Below, in pieces: positions 33,901 through 45,900 of a stretch of DNA of 64,000 nucleotides. Each line of letters begins with the position of its first letter. Within the stretch, counting starts at the first letter, position 1. The notes below the pieces were generated by a model. That model worked only from the letters and a program-made list of their open reading frames with translations, ran no database searches and was not told the DNA's origin. The stretch lies in NCBI GenBank assembly GCA_002633025.1, contig NMRB01001408.1:24279-88278 (forward strand), given 5' to 3'. Made by a program: the position numbers and the translations under genes. This DNA is from Notospermus geniculatus (Eukaryota > Nemertea > Pilidiophora > Heteronemertea > Lineidae).

Positions 33901-36900
33901 TAAATTATTCTGATTAACAGTACTTATCTTGAGGTTGAAAACAGTTTCATAATTTCCAATATGAGTGAGGGCAGATGTCCACTCATATAAGTCCCATATG
34001 CATGATGACAATCACAATACATGTACCGGTACATCAGATTTACCGACTAAAGAAAAACATTGAAAAATGAAAATCAGTATGCTATTTTGACATGATCTTT
34101 TGTTCATTTCAGATTCACTTTTGTGAAGTGCGAAAAGAATGCTGTTTTAAAACCGAAGTTCTCAGCCACTACAGAAATGAACGGCGAAACAGTAGTGAAC
34201 CTATGTGGTGCGGGGCAAGTTTATGTGATGGCAACTGGCCGAATTGGGGATTCCTTTGATCCCAGTATTTACATAGAAGGTGTAAGTTTAATCATAATTT
34301 CAAAACCTAGAGCTTGGTTATCCTTAAATTACCTGCAATTGACATATGTATTTTGATGAAAAGTGTATACGGTATATGTCAAATGTCATATCATGAATTT
34401 TCATCTATGCCCAAGCTGATGACAGTAATCCCCACACTGTTGTTACAGTTAAAACCAAGTAGACTAGCACATTGACTTTCATGATCATTGACATTCTTCA
34501 GGGTTTATGTGCGTCAGATTCAGATGATTCAGATCTGCCAGCTGTTCTTCCACCACAAAGCGAAACTGTAAGGAAAATGCCACGGCTGTCGTTACAACAC
34601 TCTTCGAGTGTGTCAGACATCAGCAGGTATGACGATTCGTAACTGCCACCCTGTGTAATTTGTCTGTAGTTTTTATGTTTTGGACCCCTTCACTGTTTTT
34701 ATGGTTGGTGTAACCTTGGAGGAATTATACTGACAATATAATTCCTCCAAGGTGTAATGAAAACTACGAAAAAACAAACAAGTGAGAACCCCATTTCATT
34801 TCGTCAGGCTCACTGTACATGTAGTTCCTGATTCATATCAACCCGAGCTCCCACAGCAGAGACTGATGAACTATCGTATCTGCTCCATGTAATATTTGCC
34901 ACCCAGCTGATCTGGGTGTGTTTCAAAATAGGTCACCCAAGAAAATGGGGCAAAATTCAACATTAAAAAGATCACAAAAAGGGGCTGGAAGGTGAAAAAT
35001 CAAAAAGTCCAGTTCTGCGCCCGTAAGTCATACAGACTTCAAACTTGCAGGGATGATACATCATAGGGTGCAGACACCACTTTTGGGTAACATGGAATAA
35101 TTGCATGGTTATGACCTAATTAAATTAAACAATGGATTTTTCAGCTGCAGAAAAATCAGTGAAAATGATGTTATATTTTGGCAAGAATGGGTAGGCAGCT
35201 TAAGCAGGGGTTTATCTTTGGATTAAAACCCTAAAATGAAAAAAATATATTTTGTTTTTATGAAAAAAGGGCTTTGAAGAAGACACCAATTTGGGTGTAA
35301 ACCATGGATAGAAGAGGCAAATATTCTTGCCATAATCAACACACCATAACACTGACATAACACTTCACAGAATGTGGGTCAGGCCTAGGAAAAGGGACAG
35401 GTCCATTCAATTGTTAGTCAATTTTTATCATGAGTGGCCTGTGACCAGAGGTGTTGGCAATCAGGGCTATTGTCACCTTTTCATTCACTGATTCACTTGC
35501 CTGGTCTCACCTAGTCTGAAAGGAAATGACTGGCAAAGATTATGCAACCCACCCCCATGGATGGTCAATAAAGCCCTATTCCCTAACTATTGAACTCGTC
35601 ATCATAAAGTCAAGTCAGAAATGGATAAGCCTGGGTCACTGGAGTGTTTTTCTATTCATTTTTGTTATGGTCATTCCAACCATTACTCATATCCCCTCTT
35701 ACAGGCGCAGAACTGGACTTTTTGATTTTTCACCTTCCAGCCCCTTTGTGCCATTGATTTTTCCAAAAATCAAACATACATGTAGTAATCAATAATATAG
35801 ACCTTTAGCTATTAGTTTCTCCATCTTGGATGTACAGTGTACATTTATTTGGAGGAGGGTATTAAAAATTGAGCTTACCAGCAAAATCTATCGTTCCGCC
35901 CGACATCAAAACTTCCTTCTATTGTTAGACTTGAAAGGGTTAATTTAGAGTTCCATGACACCGAGATCTGTCATGAATATTGTAGAGTTTCAAGAACCAG
36001 CCTGTCACCAGTAGACAAAAGAATGGTAAAATTATTTTGGTGTCAGACGGAACACTTCTTGAAACACACCCATCTGCTGATGGCTGTTCTTTTGTCCTGG
36101 GAAGGGAAAACAACTTCTGGATCAGCAGATGCAGTCATGCCATGTGCTTCTGCTTTTCATGCAGGTAATATATGTATGGCATCTGTTTTTCTCCTCTCAG
36201 CATTACGGATTGGGGTGCCACAAGAACGAATGAAAACGGGGGAAAATATGTGGCCCTCTTCACAGCAACAGTAGTCACATGTCGCTCAGAAGGTACACTG
36301 CAACGAATTAAAATGACACCAGAAGAGAATGGAAGAAGTACGTTATTTCAGATTGGCGTAACAGACAGACAATTGAAAGTGACACGTTTGGTCTCAACCT
36401 GCCTAGCAAAGAGTGACAGGCGGCTGGTTTTGCTGTGGAGGGTCACATATTGAAGATTTTACTAAGGTGTGAGTGACCCAACCTTGGTCTAGTGATTTTG
36501 TGTGGCTGATAATCCTTGTTAATAGTGTAACCTCAGTGTGGTTTTTACGAAATTTTGAGAATTCTAATAAACCCTGTGTATTTCAGTGAGACACTGCTGT
36601 CAGCGGGCCAGGAAACTGCACCACAACCGCCAGCGGTCACTTCTGCGACCAGCACATGTACTTACAGGTAGGAATGTTGGTTACTTGGTTACCTCTGCAA
36701 TGTGCCCCATTAATTGTGATGGAGATTTTTTATGGCAGGACATAAATATTTACAATTTATGTAACCATACTTGGTTAACGTAATTGGTTTGGGTTTCTTT
36801 TTCTTTTTGTGAGCACAATGGCACTGGAGTGGATATTTCATTTTTGGGAACTTCATGGTTGGTCATAGAAAAAATGTACATGTAGTTAGAAGAATCTCTA

Positions 36901-39900
36901 CACAAATTGAAAAATGCTGAATGATATTAGAGTTACCGTACATTATAATTACATCTTAACTAATTGGATATCCTAATTTTTGTTATTATACAGCCAGTAC
37001 CTGGATCTTGGTGTTGAGTATCATCATGAAGAAGATGAGGAGGAAGATGATGATATAAATTTGGCGATAATCGCATCGCTGCAAGAAGATAATGGGTAAG
37101 CACAATGTATTAAAAAGAGAATGGTATCTATCTTTATATTCCTTTCCAAATCCAAGCAAAAAACGTGAATCAGAGCTGATGAACTGAAAGAAATGGAAAG
37201 ATGTTGTACTTCACAATGTTTATGTGTAAATGAGTGGAGTGACTTTCACTTTGTTAAAAGAGATAATATTTTCACTTACCATCCTCAGGGTCGGCAAGGA
37301 CACATCATTAGCATGTGAGCTAACGAAGTTGCAAAGCAAGATTAATGATGAGAATTCCTCCAAATTTAACATCAATCGGCAGTTAGTTTTGGAAGGAGCC
37401 TTGAGAGGGTTTCGCAGGAAGACGTACAGCCCATTCAATCGTATGTCGGTGATCTTCACGGACACCAAATCTGTTGGTGAAGGCGCAATCGATGTTGGAG
37501 GTCCAACACGTGAATTTCTCCGTTTGCTGATGAGAGAATTGGAGGAGTCTTGTATCTTTGAGGGGCCACCTCATAACAAGTTTCTTGCATTAAATGCTTC
37601 AGGTAAGTTAAGTATAATCTTAATACCTTATAGAGGAGGAATCTGAAGTGACCAAAACGTGAATTAGGAATGATTTCTCTGGAGTCTTCATTATTGCTAG
37701 CACTACATTCTGTTCAATTCCGTACACATGTACAGTCTATTTTGGACAACTGTGTACTTTGGCTGACTGTTGGTGCCTCGCCACTATACTGTTTTCTAAT
37801 GCATATATGACGTCAGCAGGATTGAAGAGTGCAATGTTTTCCTTTTCAGCTATGTCAGATGACTTGTATTATATGGCTGGACGAATTATTGCAGTCTCCC
37901 TTATTCATGGAGGTCCACCCCCTGGGTTTTTTAGTGGCACTCTGTATGAGTGCATTGTCAGTAACAATCTGGCTGGAAGGACAATCACCCCTACTGTAGA
38001 TGAGATAACTGATTCAGATGTGCAAAGCCAGGTCAGAAAGGTATGTTTGATTGCATTTGTTCCCTGTTGTTGATTCTGGCTTGAACACTCATTTGTTTAT
38101 TTTTTTACAGATTGACCCTTCAAATAAATGACTAATTAGTCCTTTCCAGATACCTAAGGCAAATGGTACTTAAGCCTTGGTCACACTGTGGCGACTTAGG
38201 AGGGTGAATCCCCGCGAACGAGAATGAAATGGTCCACAGACAATGTGCATGCCTCTTTCTGTCATTACGCTGTTATGTCCACCATTTCATTCTAGTTCGC
38301 GGGGATTCGCCATATGCACAAAACATCTTAAGTGTAATTTTTTGAGAATTTCCCAAAGAATTTCCTTAAGTAATCATCCTTAACCTGAGTGGTATGCATA
38401 AAGCATCTTAAGATGAGGATTTTCTTAAAACTCTCCTTAACTTTAAGGTACCTCATCAAGTCTCTTAATTGAAAATTTTGTCCTTATTTCCAGCAAAAAA
38501 TACAGAAATTGTGTCTTTGACCTATTCAAAGATGTAGCGCAGCATCATTTCTTCATACCTCTTATTATTGTTGGTTACACTGAAGATAATGAAGTCAGAG
38601 GGTTTTACGGGTACCAATATATGGGACAGTGAAAATCCCTTTGATTTTGGCTTGGGTGAGGGGATTTTACTTTGATGGAATGGAAATATTCATACTCTTC
38701 ATTTAATATCAATCTTCTTGCTACAGATAGATTGACAGAAGCCACGCAGTTCTGCCTTACTAAGAGAAATCCCACTGAGTTGAGAAAATTCCTATTACCG
38801 GTACTTAAGAAAATTCTCAGCTCAGGAAATTCGTAAGGTGCTTTGTGCATGCCACTTGAAGGATTTCCTTAGCTGAGAATTCTTTTCCGAGGTTAAGGAT
38901 AATCTTACACTTAATATAAGGATTTTTTGTGCATATGGGGCCTGTTCACTAGACGAGCTATTGCACAATACTTTAACAGGCAAGTCCAGTGGTTAAGTTT
39001 ATAATGCATGTCACCTTGCCTATTGGCTGTGTTTGTGATCAGACGAGCTATTGCACAATACTTTAACAGGCAAGTCCAGTGGTTAAGTTTATAATGCATG
39101 TCACCTTGCCTATTGGCTGTGTTTGTGATCAAGCTGTTAGTAATAGACTAACCACAACTGACAAGGCTAACCAAGTGCGATTTGCCTTCCCTTGGGTATC
39201 TGGAAAGAACTTTACTTGTTGATAACTAGCTGAAGGATTTAACATCTTTTACAGATTAGAGATGCAAGCACCATGACACAACTCCAGGCTGCAGTAAATG
39301 AAGCGTCAAGTTTTTTGAGTCTGGCTGGATGCCTTGCTCCTGTCAAGTGTGTTGGTGATGGTCACCGAATTGCAAACCGAGCCGCTCACTTCTATGTGGT
39401 TGACCGTCTACGATCTCCTCTGGAACGGTAAGCCTGACTGAACACAAATGCTCATCAGAGGGTGTCAAAAAATCTCCTGACCAAATTTGGAACCCTGTGG
39501 AAAGTTCATTGAAAGAAACACCAAGTTCATAGCAGCCTGCTGTGATTAGTGCAGTACTCTGTACATGTAGGCACATTTGGGTGAGCACTTTATAAGATGC
39601 ACCATCGTAACTTTCCATGATGATTGCAACGTCATCAGAATGATGCAAATTTTAGAATTGCACATGGGTTTTGTTTACTGTTTGGGTGACCAAACAACTC
39701 TGGGGTGCCTTCCCAACCAAAGGGTCCAATAAGGTACCTACCAATATTGATTCAACAAGGATTGTACGCCAATCATGTGGTATTAACCCATTCCCAGCCA
39801 AGGCTAAGGGTCTAAAGATATCATTTCGATTCACCAGGGATTGTTGTTCAGGTGTCATTCCTCCATGGTAGACCACTGTTGATTTGACTTTTTTCAAGTC

Positions 39901-42900
39901 ATCGTTCACACATAAAATTGAACTCAATATTAACCCTTTGCCACTCAGTTACTTGACAATATTCACCTCTCAGTTACAATTGACTGTCAGTTCGGTTTCA
40001 CAGTAGATCCGACCCCCCCCCCCCCCCCCNCCCCCCAGGCCAAACCGAGCAAAGATCTGACAATTTGACATCTCCACCCAGTCATCTTAATGTAAAGCAG
40101 ATTTCACCCTTTCACTCAGCAAGTGAACCTTCCGTTCAGTTTTCCCTCACAGGGGACCATCAAATTTGCTGTCAAGCAAATTTCTCAATTCTAGTTTTCA
40201 TAGACATTAGACAGACATCGGGAAGGAAGTCATGCAGTCCTAAACATCTAACATCGAAATGACTAAAAATAGGCAACAGTTTGAAAATTGAACACCGAAA
40301 AAACATTATTTTGTTTTCAGCTTCAAAGATGGACTCAAAACTTTGGGGCTGTTGGACAGCATTCATGCTAACAAACATCTTTATAAAGACATCTTCTGCT
40401 GTCAACCAACAACACTTACAGCAGGCATGCTTGTGGATATTTTTGAGGTGGACTTCTCGCCAAAGGATTCTAACAAGTATAGAAGTGAAAGTAAAGTTTT
40501 AGGTTGGTGGAGAGATCTGCTCCAGGATATAGCAGGTACAACTTCAATGACTGAGTTTTAAGTTTGCAATATTTTTTCATGGTGCACCAGAACTTATGTA
40601 CCTGTTGGTGACAGTATTTCAATTCGGGGGAGATTGCATCCGATCCCGGTGCACTTTCTACACAGTCTTCACCAGTTCATGAAGTATTAAACTGGAATGA
40701 AATGAACATAATGAAATGGCCAGATTAAACTCCTACTCTTCTGTTTTTCAGAGGATGATGCCGGAGTCAAGGATGAAGATTCTCAGGAACCAATGAAAGT
40801 TTCTCTGAAGGATGTGCTAATTTTTGCTACCGGTGCAGACCAGGTTCCACCATTGGGTTTTCACCCTGTGCCCACCATTAGTTTCATCTACGAAGCACCT
40901 GTAATCGATGGTAAAGTTTGCAAGCACTTTCCAACTGCAAGCACATGCGCCCTGCAGCTGAGACTGCCAGTTACACCAACTTACGAAGTCTTTAAAAGAA
41001 ATGTTGTCCTGGGCATTGCTTGTTCACCAGGATTTGGCTTTGCTTAGCTGTACCCTTGCTGACAACTACCAAGATACCAAATTGTACATGCATTGTTTTG
41101 CCACCAGAGGGCAGTACTGAAAACATAGGAAGTGCCCTCAGTCCATTGATATTGTTCGCAGATTATGATGACATTTTTATGTTCAGAGTATCATGTTCAT
41201 TTTATCACAGTATCATGTTCATTGATTTAATCACATGCTGATGATGTGTTTGTAAAAAGTGCAGATTTGTTTCTGCTTGACACCTTGATGCGTACGTCCG
41301 TAGCATTCCTGTGTCAAATTCCGTTACTTTACTGCTTCTGATGACTTCCATCACCATATTACCGGTAATATGCCAAGCGGGCAGTGCCATTTTAGCACAA
41401 TATTTTTATCTCTTCCTGTTTGTGTCAGTTTTATGCAAGAACGCACATGTATTGGAATGTTCATAGTGCATTTGTCTGTTACGTATTTAGACAACATTTG
41501 TGGGGCACCAAACAGTATGTTTTAAACTGGCCTATACATTTCTGTCAGGTAAAGATGGTGAGAGTTTTGATTGCTGTTCATACGTTGTACTATTGAATTA
41601 CATTTGAAATGTGTGGACACTCAAGTTTTTGTAGTCCTTTTTACCAAATCTACAAGTATTTACTGGAAACTGCTGTGTCAGAAGGCAAAGGGGCACTGTT
41701 TATCGAACATTCATCATTTTCTAGCTCTTGTTGACATTACTCTCTCAACACTGGGTGTCAAATAAAAAAGAACTACATGTATGTAGTTTATGTGAGATAA
41801 TAAATTACTCGCTAAATGTATGGGTACTTACACTGCTGAATATTAATAAAATAGAATCTCGTGTATTTTATAGAACCTAAATTTTATTATAAATCTATTC
41901 CTATGTTGTTGGTGTATTTCAAAGATGGGAATTAAACTATCTAGTCCACGGCAGACAATCCATGCCAGTTGTCCATTGCTTCAGGTTTAATCCTGTGCAG
42001 TTGCATTGTAGCAGAAGTACATGTAGTTGCAGTTGATGCTGTGTGGTATGCAGAACTCTACGGGTAAAGGACGTTGACATTTTTGCTGTACAGTGATTGG
42101 ATGGTTCCACTTTCCAGATAGCATTGTCGCAGGATGTGAATTTCTCATTTGGAGACAGGTGCTCCCATCTGGAAAGTGGTGATAACTAGTGTCGGGTTTT
42201 AGGTCACATGTAGGGGCCTACCGGTATGTTTGCTTAGAACTTTCTCACATAATCCCTACTTCTGTTGTATTGTTGGAAATTTAGATTCAAATTTTTTAAA
42301 TTTTTTTAGCTCACCGAGGTGAGCTGTTGCATCCAATGGTGACGTTTTTGCTGCACAAATGGTCCGTGGACAATTTCAGTTGACATGCTGCCATCCAGAG
42401 TGGAAATCTCTACGTAGCCTAAAAAGGTACATGTGATCCGAGGTACATGTATTATCGTGTGTGATGTCCTTGTTGCAGTGACCCCTCTCACAAACATTTC
42501 TTCGGGGATAAATGTTACTGTAGCTTTCATATTTTTTTGAAGTGGCAGCAAAAACTTTTGCCTTCTTCATCCAAAATACTGAAGACAGTAGGTACCAGAT
42601 TAAATACATGTATGTTTACGAACATAAATTTTGTCGAATTGTTTTCTTTTATTTCACACATGAGCCATACAAATGCATGGAAATAATAACAATCTTGTTT
42701 GTCAACAAGATAAAGGGTTAGGATACACTGCATCTTCATCAAGAAGATAAATTACTGCACTGGTGTAGTATAGGAATAGGCAGCCGCCCCTTTAAAGGGT
42801 GACCGTGTGTAACCCCCGTAGAGAAGCCCCATATGGAGAGAGAGAGGACTACGAATAAAACCTAAGAGGATGATTTGGTACCTCACTCGTTATCACTACG

Positions 42901-45900
42901 ACTACTCCACGATCCCTCCCCCCGAAACACACGAGACTGGATTACCAATTTCACCAGCTAGATAAATCAGTTGACGGTATTTCTCGGCAAGTCCTATGTA
43001 AATGTGCCCCAGCAGACTGCTGGGTCACATTTAGGGCTTGCATAGACAATATTGTTCCAACACAACAATGACAAATTCCGGTTCAAGTATACAAGTCGCC
43101 AGCATGCACAGCTTTAATACCGCACTCATGTCTCCAGCTACACAGCTTAAAAATTTAGCTGCGGACATTCTCCATAATGAATGAAAACTCTCTACGTGTT
43201 TAATTTCCTGTTGAGAAATCCAACAGTTGACAAGAATAGATTGACACCATAACAGCCATCATCAGAGAGTGGATCAACCTCAGCCTGAAGCTGTAATAAG
43301 TCCTCCTCAGTTAAACCCAATGGCAGTTCTGGTACTTGCACGTCATTGTTTGTCTGGATATCAGGTACGGGACCATCTTCATCAGTAGTGTTGACAAGAC
43401 TGTTGTGGAGTGAAGCACTGTTCTGTTCAAGCATACCACCAAGAAAGAGCATGTTTGGAGACCTGTTGTTCTCTGTACGAATGGGATGATTATTCCATTG
43501 ATTTTGAAATTCCTCAAGAGCCCGGTTGATGCGTGGACAAAACACAAAGCGCACAGCATAGACATGCACCGCATTGTACCTGTCTGCCATACCCGTGGAT
43601 TCTAATCTGTCAAAGATTTCTGAGAAAACTGATGTTACACTTTCTCTCACATCTCTCCAAAGTCGTTCAATCCTTTGGTTGTGCGTGGACAAACCAGTTA
43701 TGAAACTACCACGGTTTAGCCCCATCTCCTGCAACATATAACGTCCAACTAAGACATTTTCCGTGCCATAATCGCAACGTACACGGGATGGACAGCCATA
43801 TGCAGCAACTGCATTTGCGAAACACTCCATTACAATGGCTGCTTTGTTAGATGTTGAACATCGTAGATACGTGCAAAGTCGAGAGAAGCCATCGACTCCT
43901 CCATGAATAACGAAGCCGAATGGGTCAATCAGTTTATGATTTCCATCAATGTGCCTGAAATGAAATGGAAATTAACAATACAGACTTCATATTAAAAGAG
44001 TTTCTGTAAATTATTCTTGTCAGATTCTTGTCAGTGTGCAAAATGATAATAGGTCTATAAACCTATTATCATTTTGCACACTGACAAGAATCTTGTTTGT
44101 TCAACACCGGGTAATTCATTCACTATTATTCTTTCCTGCAATGTTCCAAATACAATACCAAATGATGGGCCTTCCAATGCAACAACTATTTGAAAAGAAA
44201 ATATTGCAATTATGAACAAGAGACGGGTACATTGTACATGTACTGAAAGAATTGATAATGTTGATGAAAGATCAACATATTTACATCCTGATCAAGCTCC
44301 AGAGCAGAAAGTTAGTGATTACCATATGTAATTGGGTGCTGGAACATAATAACGCCGCCTGTATATTACACATCTTCGACGAAGTGCTCTACCGACTGGA
44401 TCTATCCTTGTAAGGCTGTCCCTGATACGCTGTCGTTGCACTCTGTATCCTGTAATGGTAAAAAGAGTAAGCAAAAAATGGATATGCTACACCGAATGTG
44501 TTAGAACTGGTGTCCTAGATAGTAGGGGCCTACATGTAAAGTTATTCATAGACTATCAACATTATTCACTTACCTCTGGCACGGAGAGCACCCAGCATGA
44601 GGGTTTCTCCACAAGTCGGGGTCAATTCCATAGCAGAACGTACAATCTCATCCAGCTCATCATCAGTGAGGTTAGAATATTCCAATCCCGCTTCTCGAAA
44701 TTCTGTTGTGTGCCGTCTATTTCTTAACGTTCTTTCACTCACGCCGAGAATATTGGAGATTGATCGCCAGTTAAAGCCAGCATCTCGCAATGACTTTACA
44801 GTTGCAGAATGTACACTTATTTCTGGGCGTCCACTCTGGCGATGGTGTCCCATAGGCCTGTGTAAGGTAGTCATTGTTTCATGTCCTTGGCCTCCGACGT
44901 GCCCTACCGGTTGCATTTGGTGATGGTCATTCATCAGTTGATGAATCTTGGTTTCAAAAATTTCTCTCAGTTTCAGAACATGTGCCAACAATGCACATAT
45001 AAGATATATTAAATCTCTTGCAGCATGCTCAATGGTTCCCTCGTCCCCGTTACTGAACACCTCAATCGACCTCGAGTACATAACATTAACAATGCCTGCG
45101 AATTCGTTAACCTGACGATAGTACTGTTCAGCTACATTAAGATCATTACTGGTTGAGTGCGGATAGGCCTCAGCAACGAATCGGGCAAGTGCCAACCAGA
45201 ATTCCGAAATGGGCCCGTCAGTGGCCCTACCAGTGTCATTTCCAGATCTTGAACGGAACATGCTTTAAAAAGTGCTAATTCGGGCATTATTTATTATCAA
45301 TTTTTGTTGTTCTTTTCTTTCCTGATGCATTTGTCAGCATGCATGTAGGCCTATGCACTGGCGTTGCGTGATATAACCAAAGTACCGCATGGTCAACCTC
45401 GCTCCAGGTATATCAAACAGGGCATGGCTCATTCTCCGGTAGGGTGAGAGGGTAGTAATTGGTCATGTGACTTTTTTGGTCACGTGAATGTTGAACGAAT
45501 TTTTTCAAGAAGTCACGTGATTGTTGAAAAAAATTTTTCAAGATGTTGAACGATTTTTTTCAAGAAGTCACTGAATGTTGAAAAAATTTTTTCAAGATGT
45601 TGAACGATTTTTTTCAAGAAGTCACTGAATGTTGAAAAATTTTTTTCAAGATGTTGAACGATTTTTTTCAAGAAGTCACTGAATGTTGAAAAAATTTTTT
45701 CAAGATGTTGAACGATTTTTTTCAATTTAATCAAGAAGTCACTGAATGTTGAAAAAATTTTTTCAAGATGTTGAACGAAAAAAATGTTGACATATGTTTG
45801 AAAATGTTGTCAATGTTTTTTGAAAGTTGACACATGTTTGAAAAATTCTTGTCGGGTATTTCGTTGTGTTGACATGTGTTTCTCAAATGTTGACATGTTT

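Noticed and set aside
36201-36270. Possible extra HECT exon (ITDWGATRTNENGGKYVALF)
   Set aside because: It has an AG acceptor and is open, but no donor of the required phase; joining 34626 directly to 36587 keeps the frame.
38911-39132. 73-codon frame with internal repeat
   Set aside because: It is explained by the 90-bp tandem duplication.
45513-45780. CRISPR-like regular repeats
   Set aside because: The repeats are contiguous 54-bp units without unique spacers, in a eukaryotic transposon TIR.
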